64,000 nt of DNA from Hippasteria phrygiana (lineage: Eukaryota > Echinodermata > Asteroidea > Valvatida > Goniasteridae), in the NCBI GenBank assembly GCA_037893225.1, contig JAZGUH010000705.1:124001-188000 (forward strand), written 5' to 3'. A program made the position numbers and the translations under genes. Of the stretch, positions 1 through 12,271 are shown piece by piece. Positions within the stretch are counted from its first letter, which is position 1. The number at the start of each line of letters is the position of its first letter. A model generated the notes under the pieces. The model worked only from the letters and a program-made list of their open reading frames with translations. It was not told the DNA's origin and did not search any database.

Positions 1-231
1 GCGCCAGATCTAAGCTATCCATACATGTCAAAATTACTGAATTTGGTTGATATTTCATGCAATTATGAATGAGTAAAGCAAGTCATACCCTGGGGAATTT
101 GACAGGCATGGAGCAATAAATAAAAGGTAATCTGCACACAGATGGTGGCCGGGAAGAAAATAAACATTGCGAGGTTTGAATTTTCTCCACAAGTTTTAAC
201 TCTAAGAAGCCGCCGATAATTGCAACATGTA
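1..231 (+). repeat. Reference 231-bp monomer (short form)
   Basis: This is the first complete monomer, starting at GCGCC and followed directly by the next GCGCC at 232. It is the short form: it reads AAGTCATACC near monomer position 81, where the long form reads AAGTCCATACC. In this copy the short form travels with CCCTGGGG, GACAGGCATGG, AATAAAAGG, TAATCTGCAC and GGTGGCCGGGAAG. The linkage of these variants is strong but not absolute elsewhere in the array. Landmarks are BglII AGATCT at 6-11, an imperfect dyad TTCATGCAATTATGAA near 54-69, and a nearly invariant block at 156-192. Confidence 0.97.
156..192 (+). repeat. Most conserved 37-bp block of the monomer (representative)
   Basis: This stretch runs from GAAAATAAAC through TTGCGAGGTTTG to CTCCACAA and is almost unchanged in every full-length monomer. 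The only recurrent changes I saw are AAAATATAC in a few copies and TTTGCATTTT in some copies after 57.8 kb. A single copy has ATTACGAGG at 59851. Low variation beside a highly variable neighbour could mean protein binding or chromatin constraint, but homogenisation alone could also produce it. The 41-bp deletion found in three late monomers removes most of this block. Confidence 0.6.
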
Positions 232-463
232 GCGCCAGATCTAAGCTATCCATACATGTCAAAATTACTGAATTTGGTTGATATTTCATGCAATTATGAA
301 TGAGTAGAGCAAGTCCATACCCCAGGGAATTTGACAGGCATGAAGCAATAAATAAAAGGTAATATGCTCACAGATGTTGGCCGGAAAGAAAATAAACATT
401 GCGAGGTTTGAATTTTCTCCACAAGTTTTAACTCTAAGAAGCCGCCGATAATTGCAACATGTA
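232..463 (+). repeat. Reference 232-bp monomer (long form)
   Basis: The second monomer is one base longer than the first because it carries AAGTCCATACC instead of AAGTCATACC. This one-base length polymorphism recurs throughout the array. It shifts the reading frame and explains why the reverse-strand open frames come in 68, 75, 113 and 120 codon versions. This copy also has GAGTAGAGC, GACAGGCATGAAGC and ATGCTCACAG. That combination is found only in the first kilobase and again near 51.2-51.9 kb. Confidence 0.97.
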
Positions 464-1158
464 GCGCCAGATCTAAGCTATCCATACATGTCAAAATTAC
501 TGAATTTGGTTGATATTTCATGCAATTATGAATGAGTAAAGCAAGTCATACCCTAGGGAATTTGACAGGCATGGAGCAATAAATAAAAGGTAATCTGCAC
601 ACAGATGGTGGCCGGGAAGAAAATAAACATTGCGAGGTTTGAATTTTCTCCACAAGTGTTAACTCTAAGAAGCCGCCGATAATTGCAACATGTAGCGCCA
701 GATCTAAGCTATCCATACATGTCAAAATTACTGAATTTGGTTGATATTTCATGCAATTATGAATGAGTAGAGCACGTCCATACCCCAGGGAATTTGACAG
801 GCATGAAGCAATAAATAAAAGGTAATATGCTCACAGATGTTGGCCGGAAAGAAAATAAACATTGCGAGGTTTGAATTTTCTCCACAAGTTTTAACTCTAG
901 GAAGCCGCCGATGATTGCAACATGTAGCGCCAGATCTAAGCTATCCATACATGTCAAAATTACTGTATTTGGTTTATATTTCATGCAATTATGAATGAGT
1001 AAAGCAAGTCCATACCCCAGGGAATTTGACATGCATGGAGCAATAAATAGACGGTAACATGTACACAGATGTTGGCCGGAAAGAAAATATACATTGCGAG
1101 GTTTGAATTTTCTCCACAAGTGTTAACTCTAAGAAGCCGCCGATAATTGCAACATGTA

Positions 1159-2380
1159 GCGCCAGATCTAAGCTATCCATACATGTCCAAAGTACTGAAT
1201 TTGGTTGATATTTCATGCAATTATGAATGAGTAAAGCAAGTCCATACCCCAGGGAATTTGACATGCATGGAGCAATAAATAGAAGGTAATATGTACACAG
1301 ATGTTGGCCGGAAAGAAAATAAACATTGCGAGGTTTGAATTTTCTCCACAAGTGTTAACTCTAAGAAGCCGCCGATAATTGCAACATGTAGCGCCAGATC
1401 TAAGCTATCCATACATGTCCAAAGTACTGCATTTGGTTGATATTTCATGCAATTATGAATGAGTAAAGCAAGTCCATACCCCAGGGAATTTGACATGCAT
1501 GGAGCAATAAATAGACGGTAACATGTACACAGATGTTGGCCGGAAAGAAAATAAACATTGCGAGGTTTGAATTTTCTCCACAAGTTTTAACTCTAAGAAG
1601 CCGCCGATAATTGCAACATGTAGCGCCAGATCTAAGCTATCCATACATGTCAAAATTACTGAATTTGGTTGATATTTCATGCAATTATGAATGAGTAAAG
1701 CAAGTCATACCCCAGGGAATTTGACAGGCATGGAGCAATAAATAGAAGGTAATATGCACACAGATGTTGGCCGGAAAGAAAATAAACATTGCGAGGTTTG
1801 AATTTTCTCCACAAGTTTTAACTCTAAGAAGCCGCCGATAATTGCAACATGTAGCGCCAGATCTAAGCTATCCATACATGTCAAAATTACTGAATTTGGT
1901 TGATATTTCATGCAATTATGAATGAGTAAAGCAAGTCCATACCCCAGGGAATTTGACATGCATGGAGCAATAAATAGACGGTAACATGTACACAGATGTT
2001 GGCCGGAAAGAAAATAAACATTGCGAGGTTTGAATTTTCTCCACAAGTTTTAACTCTAAGAAGCCGCCGATAATTGCAACATGTAGCGCCAGATCTAAGC
2101 TATCCATACATGTCAAAATTACTGAATTTGGTTGATATTTCATGCAATTATGAATGAGTAAAGCAAGTCATACCCTAGGGAATTTGACAGGCATGGAGCA
2201 ATAAATAAAAGGTAATCTGCACACAGATGGTGGCCGGGAAGAAAATAAACATTGCGAGGTTTGAATTTTCTCCACAAGTGTTAACTCTAAGAAGCCGCCG
2301 ATAATTGCAACATGTAGCGCCAGATCTAAGCTATCGATACATGTCCAAAGTACTGAATTTGGTTGATATTTCATGCAATT
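1159..2380. repeat. Segment repeated at about 47,717-48,938
   Basis: Five or so monomers match a second place in the array at a constant offset of 46,558 bp. The pair shares the order long form with TGCATTTGG, short form with AATAGAAGG, long form with AATAGACGG, then a short-form monomer followed by one with TATCGATAC. The match fades where the later copy carries GAATCTGG and this one GAATTTGG. It overlaps the segment also copied at 51 kb, so the left edge is related to two separate later places. Confidence 0.78.
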
Positions 2381-2780
2381 ATGAATGAGTAAAGCAAGTC
2401 CATACCCCAGGGAATTTGACATGCATGGAGCAATAAATAGACGGTAACATGTACACAGATGTTGGCCGGAAAGAAAATAAACATTGCGAGGTTTGAATTT
2501 TCTCCACAAGTTTTAACTCTAAGAAGCCGCCGATAATTGCAACATGTAGCGCCAGATCTAAGCTATCCATACATGTCAAAATTACTGAATTTGGTTGATA
2601 TTTCATGCAATTATGAATGAGTAAAGCAAGTCCATACCCCAGGGAATTTGACATGCATGGAGCAATAAATAGACGGTAACATGTACACAGATGTTGGCCG
2701 GAAAGAAAATAAACATTGCGAGGTTTGAATTTTCTCCACAAGTTTTAACTCTAAGAAGCCGCCGATAATTGCAACATGTA

Positions 2781-5700
2781 GCGCCAGATCTAAGCTATCC
2801 ATACATGTCAAAATTACTGAATTGGGTTGATATTTCATGCAATTATGAATGAGTAAAGCAAGTCCATACCCCAGGGAATTTGACAGGCATGGAGCAATAA
2901 ATAGAAGGTAATATGCACACAGATGTTGGCCGGAAAGAAAATAAACATTGCGAGGTTTGAATTTTCTCCACAAGTTTTAAATCTAGGAAGCCGCCGATGA
3001 TTGCAACATGTAGCGCCAGATCTAAGCTATCCATACATGTCAAAATTACTGTATTTGGTTTATATTTCATGCAATTATGAATGAGTAAAGCAAGTCATAC
3101 CCTAGGGAATTTGACAGGCATGGAGCAATAAATAGAAGGTAATATGCACACAGATGTTGGCCGGAAAGAAAATAAACATTGCGAGGTTTGAATTTTCTCC
3201 ACAAGTTTTAACTCTAGGAAGCCGCCGATGATTGCAACATGTAGCGCCAGATCTAAGCTATCCATACATGTCAAAATTACTGTATTTGGTTGATATTTCA
3301 TGCAATTATGAATGAGTAGAGCAAGTCCATACCCCAGGGAATTTGACAGGCATGGAGCAATAAATAGAAGGTAATATGCACACAGATGTTGGCCGGAAAG
3401 AAAATAAACATTGCGAGGTTTGAATTTTCTCCACAAGTTTTAACTCTAAGAAGCCGCCGATGATTGCAACATGTAGCGCCAGATCTAAGCTATCCATACA
3501 TGTCAAAATTACTGAATTTGGTTGATATTTCATGCAATTATGAATGAGTAAAGCAAGTCATACCCTAGGGAATTTGACAGGCATGGAGCAATAAATAAAA
3601 GGTAATCTGCACACAGATGGTGGCCGGGAAGAAAATAAACATTGCGAGGTTTGAATTTTCTCCACAAGTTTTAACTCTAAGAAGCCGCCGATAATTGCAA
3701 CATGTAGCGCCAGATCTAAGCTATCCATACATGTCAAAATTACTGAATTTGGTTGATATTTCATGCAATTATGAATGAGTAAAGCAAGTCATACCCTAGG
3801 GAATTTGACAGGCATGGAGCAATAAATAAAAGGTAATCTGTACACAGATGTTGGCCGGAAAGAAAATAAACATTGCGAGGTTTGAATTTTCTCCACAAGT
3901 GTTAACTCTAAGAAGCCGCCGATAATTGCAACATGTAGCGCCAGATCTAAGCTATCGATACATGTCCAAAGTACTGAATTTGGTTGATATTTCATGCAAT
4001 TATGAATGAGTAAAGCAAGTCCATACCCCAGGGAATTTGACATGCATGGAGCAATAAATAGACGGTAACATGTACACAGATGTTGGCCGGAAAGAAAATA
4101 AACATTGCGAGGTTTGAATTTTCTCCACAAGTTTTAACTCTAAGAAGCCGCCGATAATTGCAACATGTAGCGCCAGATCTAAGCTATCGATACATGTCCA
4201 AAGTACTGAATTTGGTTGATATTTCATGCAATTATGAATGAGTAAAGCAAGTCATACCCTAGGGAATTTGACAGGCATGGAGCAATAAATAGAAGGTAAT
4301 CTGCACACAGATGGTGGCCGGGAAGAAAATAAACATTGCGAGGTTTGAATTTTCTCCACAAGTGTTAACTCTAAGAAGCCGCCGATAATTGCAACATGTA
4401 GCGCCAGATCTAAGCTATCCATACATGTCCAAAGTACTGAATTTGGTTGATATTTCATGCAATTATGAATGAGTAAAGCAAGTCATACCCCAGGGAATTT
4501 GACAGGCATGGAGCAATAAATAGAAGGTAATATGCACACAGATGTTGGCCGGAAAGAAAATAAACATTGCGAGGTTTGAATTTTCTCCACAAGTTTTAAC
4601 TCTAAGAAGCCGCCGATAATTGCAACATGTAGCGCCAGATCTAAGCTATCCATACATGTCAAAATTACTGAATTTGGTTGATATTTCATGCAATTATGAA
4701 TGAGTAAAGCAAGTCCATACCCCAGGGAATTTGACAGGCATGGAGCAATAAATAGAAGGTAATATGCACACAGATGTTGGCCGGAAAGAAAATAAACATT
4801 GCGAGGTTTGAATTTTCTCCACAAGTTTTAAATCTAGGAAGCCGCCGATGATTGCAACATGTAGCGCCAGATCTAAGCTATCCATACATGTCAAAATTAC
4901 TGTATTTGGTTTATATTTCATGCAATTATGAATGAGTAAAGCAAGTCATACCCTAGGGAATTTGACAGGCATGGAGCAATAAATAGAAGGTAATATGCAC
5001 ACAGATGTTGGCCGGAAAGAAAATAAACATTGCGAGGTTTGAATTTTCTCCACAAGTTTTAACTCTAGGAAGCCGCCGATGATTGCAACATGTAGCGCCA
5101 GATCTAAGCTATCCATACATGTCAAAATTACTGTATTTGGTTGATATTTCATGCAATTATGAATGAGTAGAGCAAGTCCATACCCCAGGGAATTTGACAG
5201 GCATGGAGCAATAAATAGAAGGTAATATGCACACAGATGTTGGCCGGAAAGAAAATAAACATTGCGAGGTTTGAATTTTCTCCACAAGTTTTAACTCTAA
5301 GAAGCCGCCGATGATTGCAACATGTAGCGCCAGATCTAAGCTACCCATACATGTCAAAATTACTGAATTTGGTTGATATTTCATGCAATTATGAATGAGT
5401 AAAGCAAGTCATACCCTGGGGAATTTGACAGGCATGGAGCAATAAATAAAAGGTAATCTGCACACAGATGGTGGCCGGGAAGAAAATAAACATTGCGAGG
5501 TTTGAATTTTCTCCACAAATGTTAACTCTAAGAAGCCGCCGATAATTGCAACATGTAGCGCCAGATCTAAGCTATCCATACATGTCCAAAGTACTGAATT
5601 TGGTTGATATTTCATGCAATTATGAATGAGTAAAGCAAGTCCATACCCCAGGGAATTTGACATGCATGGAGCAATAAATAGACGGTAACATGTACACAGA

Positions 5701-6947
5701 TGTTGGCCGGAAAGAAAATAAACATTGCGAGGTTTGAATTTTCTCCACAAGTTTTAACTCTAAGAAGCCGCCGATAATTGCAACATGTAGCGCCAGATCT
5801 AAGCTATCCATACATGTCAAAATTACTGAATTTGGTTGATATTTCATGCAATTATGAATGAGTAAAGCAAGTCCATACCCCAGGGAATTTGACCGGCATG
5901 GAGCAATAAATAGAAGGTAATATGCACACAGATGTTGGCCGGAAAGAAAATAAACATTGCGAGGTTTGAATTTTCTCCACAAGTTTTAACTCTAAGAAGC
6001 CGCCGATAATTGCAACATGTAGCGCCAGATCTAAACTATCGATACATGTCCAAAGTACTGAATTTGGTTGATATTTCATGCAATTATGAATGAGTAAAGC
6101 AAGTCCATACCCCAGGGAATTTGACATGCATGGAGCAATAAATAGACGGTAACATGTACACAGATGTTGGCCGGAAAGAAAATAAACATTGCGAGGTTTG
6201 AATTTTCTCCACAAGTTTTAACTCTAAGAAGCCGCCGATAATTGCAACATGTAGCGCCAGATCTAAGCTATCCATACATGTCAAAATTACTGAATTTGGT
6301 TGATATTTCATGCAATTATGAATGAGTAAAGCAAGTCATACCCTAGGGAATTTGACAGGCATGGAGCAATAAATAGAAGGTAATATGCACACAGATGTTG
6401 GCCGGAAAGAAAATAAACATTGCGAGGTTTGAATTTTCTCCACAAGTTTTAACTCTAGGAAGCCGCCGATGATTGCAACATGTAGCGCCAGATCTAAGCT
6501 ATCCATACATGTCAAAATTACTGTATTTGGTTGATATTTCATGCAATTATGAATGAGTAGAGCAAGTCCATACCCCAGGGAATTTGACAGGCATGGAGCA
6601 ATAAATAGAAGGTAATATGCACACAGATGTTGGCCGGAAAGAAAATAAACATTGCGAGGTTTGAATTTTCTCCACAAGTTTTAACTCTAAGAAGCCGCCG
6701 ATGATTGCAACATGTAGCGCCAGATCTAAGCTATCCATACATGTCAAAATTACTGAATTTGGTTGATATTTCATGCAATTATGAATGAGTAAAGCAAGTC
6801 ATACCCTAGGGAATTTGACAGGCATGGAGCAATAAATAAAAGGTAATCTGCACACAGATGGTGGCCGGGAAGAAAATAAACATTGCGAGGTTTGAATTTT
6901 CTCCACAAGTTTTAACTCTAAGAAGCCGCCGATAATTGCAACATGTA
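2781..6947. repeat. First copy of a 4,167-bp (18-monomer) tandem duplication
   Basis: This 18-monomer block is followed directly by a second copy at 6,948. Two private single-base markers prove the relationship. GAATTGGGTTG occurs only at 2824 and 6991, and CTACCCATAC (instead of CTATCCATAC) only at 5344 and 9511. Both pairs are exactly 4,167 bp apart. The sequences are in the same orientation and in register. Confidence 0.9.
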
Positions 6948-7642
6948 GCGCCAGATCTAAGCTATCCATACATGTCAAAATTACTGAATTGGGTTGATAT
7001 TTCATGCAATTATGAATGAGTAAAGCAAGTCCATACCCCAGGGAATTTGACAGGCATGGAGCAATAAATAGAAGGTAATATGCACACAGATGTTGGCCGG
7101 AAAGAAAATAAACATTGCGAGGTTTGAATTTTCTCCACAAGTTTTAAATCTAGGAAGCCGCCGATGATTGCAACATGTAGCGCCAGATCTAAGCTATCCA
7201 TACATGTCAAAATTACTGTATTTGGTTTATATTTCATGCAATTATGAATGAGTAAAGCAAGTCATACCCTAGGGAATTTGACAGGCATGGAGCAATAAAT
7301 AGAAGGTAATATGCACACAGATGTTGGCCGGAAAGAAAATAAACATTGCGAGGTTTGAATTTTCTCCACAAGTTTTAACTCTAGGAAGCCGCCGATGATT
7401 GCAACATGTAGCGCCAGATCTAAGCTATCCATACATGTCAAAATTACTGTATTTGGTTGATATTTCATGCAATTATGAATGAGTAGAGCAAGTCCATACC
7501 CCAGGGAATTTGACAGGCATGGAGCAATAAATAGAAGGTAATATGCACACAGATGTTGGCCGGAAAGAAAATAAACATTGCGAGGTTTGAATTTTCTCCA
7601 CAAGTTTTAACTCTAAGAAGCCGCCGATGATTGCAACATGTA
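3476..7642. repeat. Higher-order repeat A, 18-monomer form
   Basis: This is the 14-monomer HOR followed by four extra monomers. Monomer 1 is a short form with AATAAAAGG, monomers 3 and 4 begin with TATCGATAC, monomer 6 has TTTTAAATCTAGG, monomer 9 has ACAAATGTTAAC and monomer 10 has GACCGGCATGG (base 5894). After monomer 14 a new monomer 1 begins at 6717, but it runs straight into a monomer-6 type at 6948, skipping 2-5. Two more monomers of the 7/8 or 13/14 type then follow. The extra four therefore look like a partial HOR trimmed by unequal exchange. Confidence 0.88.
5852..6214 (-). other. Recurrent reverse-strand open frame (representative; judged non-coding)
   Basis: Every part of the array contains reverse-strand open frames of 68, 75, 113 or 120 codons; this is one 120-codon example. 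Where a 232-bp monomer is followed by another, the frame is longer than one monomer. It reads part of the repeat twice in two different frames, starting MWRKFKPRN and later MKYQPN, and ending in WTCFTHS. The one-base length polymorphism decides which stop is used. Most differences between copies change the residue (for example M/I, IL/LW, S/F, C/Y, P/H), and one copy near 59,851 has a stop in the middle. I see no start context, splice sites or known domain. A satellite with few stops would give the same pattern by copying. Transcription of the array is possible but not shown. Confidence 0.75.
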
Positions 7643-10600
7643 GCGCCAGATCTAAGCTATCCATACATGTCAAAATTACTGAATTTGGTTGATATTTCAT
7701 GCAATTATGAATGAGTAAAGCAAGTCATACCCTAGGGAATTTGACAGGCATGGAGCAATAAATAAAAGGTAATCTGCACACAGATGGTGGCCGGGAAGAA
7801 AATAAACATTGCGAGGTTTGAATTTTCTCCACAAGTTTTAACTCTAAGAAGCCGCCGATAATTGCAACATGTAGCGCCAGATCTAAGCTATCCATACATG
7901 TCAAAATTACTGAATTTGGTTGATATTTCATGCAATTATGAATGAGTAAAGCAAGTCATACCCTAGGGAATTTGACAGGCATGGAGCAATAAATAAAAGG
8001 TAATCTGTACACAGATGTTGGCCGGAAAGAAAATAAACATTGCGAGGTTTGAATTTTCTCCACAAGTGTTAACTCTAAGAAGCCGCCGATAATTGCAACA
8101 TGTAGCGCCAGATCTAAGCTATCGATACATGTCCAAAGTACTGAATTTGGTTGATATTTCATGCAATTATGAATGAGTAAAGCAAGTCCATACCCCAGGG
8201 AATTTGACATGCATGGAGCAATAAATAGACGGTAACATGTACACAGATGTTGGCCGGAAAGAAAATAAACATTGCGAGGTTTGAATTTTCTCCACAAGTT
8301 TTAACTCTAAGAAGCCGCCGATAATTGCAACATGTAGCGCCAGATCTAAGCTATCGATACATGTCCAAAGTACTGAATTTGGTTGATATTTCATGCAATT
8401 ATGAATGAGTAAAGCAAGTCATACCCTAGGGAATTTGACAGGCATGGAGCAATAAATAGAAGGTAATCTGCACACAGATGGTGGCCGGGAAGAAAATAAA
8501 CATTGCGAGGTTTGAATTTTCTCCACAAGTGTTAACTCTAAGAAGCCGCCGATAATTGCAACATGTAGCGCCAGATCTAAGCTATCCATACATGTCCAAA
8601 GTACTGAATTTGGTTGATATTTCATGCAATTATGAATGAGTAAAGCAAGTCATACCCCAGGGAATTTGACAGGCATGGAGCAATAAATAGAAGGTAATAT
8701 GCACACAGATGTTGGCCGGAAAGAAAATAAACATTGCGAGGTTTGAATTTTCTCCACAAGTTTTAACTCTAAGAAGCCGCCGATAATTGCAACATGTAGC
8801 GCCAGATCTAAGCTATCCATACATGTCAAAATTACTGAATTTGGTTGATATTTCATGCAATTATGAATGAGTAAAGCAAGTCCATACCCCAGGGAATTTG
8901 ACAGGCATGGAGCAATAAATAGAAGGTAATATGCACACAGATGTTGGCCGGAAAGAAAATAAACATTGCGAGGTTTGAATTTTCTCCACAAGTTTTAAAT
9001 CTAGGAAGCCGCCGATGATTGCAACATGTAGCGCCAGATCTAAGCTATCCATACATGTCAAAATTACTGTATTTGGTTTATATTTCATGCAATTATGAAT
9101 GAGTAAAGCAAGTCATACCCTAGGGAATTTGACAGGCATGGAGCAATAAATAGAAGGTAATATGCACACAGATGTTGGCCGGAAAGAAAATAAACATTGC
9201 GAGGTTTGAATTTTCTCCACAAGTTTTAACTCTAGGAAGCCGCCGATGATTGCAACATGTAGCGCCAGATCTAAGCTATCCATACATGTCAAAATTACTG
9301 TATTTGGTTGATATTTCATGCAATTATGAATGAGTAGAGCAAGTCCATACCCCAGGGAATTTGACAGGCATGGAGCAATAAATAGAAGGTAATATGCACA
9401 CAGATGTTGGCCGGAAAGAAAATAAACATTGCGAGGTTTGAATTTTCTCCACAAGTTTTAACTCTAAGAAGCCGCCGATGATTGCAACATGTAGCGCCAG
9501 ATCTAAGCTACCCATACATGTCAAAATTACTGAATTTGGTTGATATTTCATGCAATTATGAATGAGTAAAGCAAGTCATACCCTGGGGAATTTGACAGGC
9601 ATGGAGCAATAAATAAAAGGTAATCTGCACACAGATGGTGGCCGGGAAGAAAATAAACATTGCGAGGTTTGAATTTTCTCCACAAATGTTAACTCTAAGA
9701 AGCCGCCGATAATTGCAACATGTAGCGCCAGATCTAAGCTATCCATACATGTCCAAAGTACTGAATTTGGTTGATATTTCATGCAATTATGAATGAGTAA
9801 AGCAAGTCCATACCCCAGGGAATTTGACATGCATGGAGCAATAAATAGACGGTAACATGTACACAGATGTTGGCCGGAAAGAAAATAAACATTGCGAGGT
9901 TTGAATTTTCTCCACAAGTTTTAACTCTAAGAAGCCGCCGATAATTGCAACATGTAGCGCCAGATCTAAGCTATCCATACATGTCAAAATTACTGAATTT
10001 GGTTGATATTTCATGCAATTATGAATGAGTAAAGCAAGTCCATACCCCAGGGAATTTGACCGGCATGGAGCAATAAATAGAAGGTAATATGCACACAGAT
10101 GTTGGCCGGAAAGAAAATAAACATTGCGAGGTTTGAATTTTCTCCACAAGTTTTAACTCTAAGAAGCCGCCGATAATTGCAACATGTAGCGCCAGATCTA
10201 AACTATCGATACATGTCCAAAGTACTGAATTTGGTTGATATTTCATGCAATTATGAATGAGTAAAGCAAGTCCATACCCCAGGGAATTTGACATGCATGG
10301 AGCAATAAATAGACGGTAACATGTACACAGATGTTGGCCGGAAAGAAAATAAACATTGCGAGGTTTGAATTTTCTCCACAAGTTTTAACTCTAAGAAGCC
10401 GCCGATAATTGCAACATGTAGCGCCAGATCTAAGCTATCCATACATGTCAAAATTACTGAATTTGGTTGATATTTCATGCAATTATGAATGAGTAAAGCA
10501 AGTCATACCCTAGGGAATTTGACAGGCATGGAGCAATAAATAGAAGGTAATATGCACACAGATGTTGGCCGGAAAGAAAATAAACATTGCGAGGTTTGAA

Positions 10601-11114
10601 TTTTCTCCACAAGTTTTAACTCTAGGAAGCCGCCGATGATTGCAACATGTAGCGCCAGATCTAAGCTATCCATACATGTCAAAATTACTGTATTTGGTTG
10701 ATATTTCATGCAATTATGAATGAGTAGAGCAAGTCCATACCCCAGGGAATTTGACAGGCATGGAGCAATAAATAGAAGGTAATATGCACACAGATGTTGG
10801 CCGGAAAGAAAATAAACATTGCGAGGTTTGAATTTTCTCCACAAGTTTTAACTCTAAGAAGCCGCCGATGATTGCAACATGTAGCGCCAGATCTAAGCTA
10901 TCCATACATGTCAAAATTACTGAATTTGGTTGATATTTCATGCAATTATGAATGAGTAAAGCAAGTCATACCCTAGGGAATTTGACAGGCATGGAGCAAT
11001 AAATAAAAGGTAATCTGCACACAGATGGTGGCCGGGAAGAAAATAAACATTGCGAGGTTTGAATTTTCTCCACAAGTTTTAACTCTAAGAAGCCGCCGAT
11101 AATTGCAACATGTA
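6948..11114. repeat. Second copy of the 4,167-bp tandem duplication
   Basis: This continues the first copy in register. It carries the GAATTGGGTTG marker at 6991, the CTACCCATAC marker at 9511 and the GACCGGCATGG marker at 10061, each exactly 4,167 bp after its partner (2824, 5344 and 5894). The copy ends within the start of the short 6-monomer HOR at 10,884. Confidence 0.88.
7643..10883. repeat. Higher-order repeat B, regular 14-monomer form (3,241 bp)
   Basis: This is the clearest complete 14-monomer unit, seven of 231 bp and seven of 232 bp. Monomer order by marker: 1 short AATAAAAGG, 2 short with CTGTACAC, 3 and 4 starting TATCGATAC, 5 short with CCCAGGG, 6 with TTTTAAATCTAGG, 7 short with CTAGGAAGC, 8 with GAGTAGAGC, 9 with ACAAATGTTAAC, 10 long, 11 with GACCGGCATGG (10061), 12 starting AAACTATCGATAC, 13 like 7 and 14 like 8. 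The internal likeness of 7-8 and 13-14 gives a natural site for misaligned exchange. Confidence 0.9.
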
Positions 11115-12271
11115 GCGCCAGATCTAAGCTATCCATACATGTCAAAATTACTGAATTTGGTTGATATTTCATGCAATTATGAATGAGTAAAGCAAGTCAT
11201 ACCCTAGGGAATTTGACAGGCATGGAGCAATAAATAAAAGGTAATCTGTACACAGATGTTGGCCGGAAAGAAAATAAACATTGCGAGGTTTGAATTTTCT
11301 CCACAAGTGTTAACTCTAAGAAGCCGCCGATAATTGCAACATGTAGCGCCAGATCTAAGCTATCGATACATGTCCAAAGTACTGAATTTGGTTGATATTT
11401 CATGCAATTATGAATGAGTAAAGCAAGTCCATACCCCAGGGAATTTGACATGCATGGAGCAATAAATAGACGGTAACATGTACACAGATGTTGGCCGGAA
11501 AGAAAATAAACATTGCGAGGTTTGAATTTTCTCCACAAGTTTTAACTCTAAGAAGCCGCCGATAATTGCAACATGTAGCGCCAGATCTAAGCTATCGATA
11601 CATGTCCAAAGTACTGAATTTGGTTGATATTTCATGCAATTATGAATGAGTAAAGCAAGTCATACCCTAGGGAATTTGACAGGCATGGAGCAATAAATAG
11701 AAGGTAATCTGCACACAGATGGTGGCCGGGAAGAAAATAAACATTGCGAGGTTTGAATTTTCTCCACAAGTGTTAACTCTAAGAAGCCGCCGATAATTGC
11801 AACATGTAGCGCCAGATCTAAGCTATCCATACATGTCCAAAGTACTGAATTTGGTTGATATTTCATGCAATTATGAATGAGTAAAGCAAGTCATACCCCA
11901 GGGAATTTGACAGGCATGGAGCAATAAATAGAAGGTAATATGCACACAGATGTTGGCCGGAAAGAAAATAAACATTGCGAGGTTTGAATTTTCTCCACAA
12001 GTTTTAACTCTAGGAAGCCGCCGATGATTGCAACATGTAGCGCCAGATCTAAGCTATCCATACATGTCAAAATTACTGTATTTGGTTGATATTTCATGCA
12101 ATTATGAATGAGTAGAGCAAGTCCATACCCCAGGGAATTTGACAGGCATGGAGCAATAAATAGAAGGTAATATGCACACAGATGTTGGCCGGAAAGAAAA
12201 TAAACATTGCGAGGTTTGAATTTTCTCCACAAGTTTTAACTCTAAGAAGCCGCCGATGATTGCAACATGTA
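10884..12271. repeat. Higher-order repeat C, 6-monomer deletion form (1,388 bp)
   Basis: This unit has monomers 1 to 4, then a single hybrid monomer at 11,809, then monomer 14. The hybrid has the left part of monomer 5 (CATACCCCAGGG) and the right part of monomer 13 (CTAGGAAGCC with GATGATTG). Eight monomers, 1,853 bp, are missing relative to the 14-mer (3,241 minus 1,388). The exchange must lie between about 11,903 and 12,013, where both parents are identical. Confidence 0.9.

Larger units (their letters stand above)
1..1930. repeat. Left-edge segment with a distant near-identical copy
   Basis: About 1.93 kb, roughly eight monomers, matches 50,960 to about 52,890 at a constant offset of 50,959 bp. 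It carries rare marker combinations: GAGTAGAGC with GAAGCAATAAA and ATGCTCACAG (second and fourth monomers), then TGTATTTGGTTTAT, AAAATATACATT and TGCATTTGG in the following ones. I noted only a handful of single-base differences, for example CCCTGGGG against CCCTAGGG in the first monomer and GCACGTCC against GCAAGTCC in the fourth. The match ends in the monomer starting at 1854. Its left end lies outside the window. Confidence 0.88.

Noticed and set aside
54..69. Dyad TTCATGCAATTATGAA as a regulator site or hairpin.
   Set aside because: Arms are only 5 bp and extension fails on both sides. It is noted as a landmark only.
111..125. AATAAA polyadenylation signals in the GCAATAAATA stretch of most monomers.
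   Set aside because: The hexamer is common by chance in A-rich DNA, and no gene or transcript is evident for it to serve.
139..160. CENP-B box in the GGTGGCCGGGAAG region.
   Set aside because: The known core needs TTCG, then an A and CGGG at fixed spacing. CGGG is present in the short form but the TTCG and the A are not.
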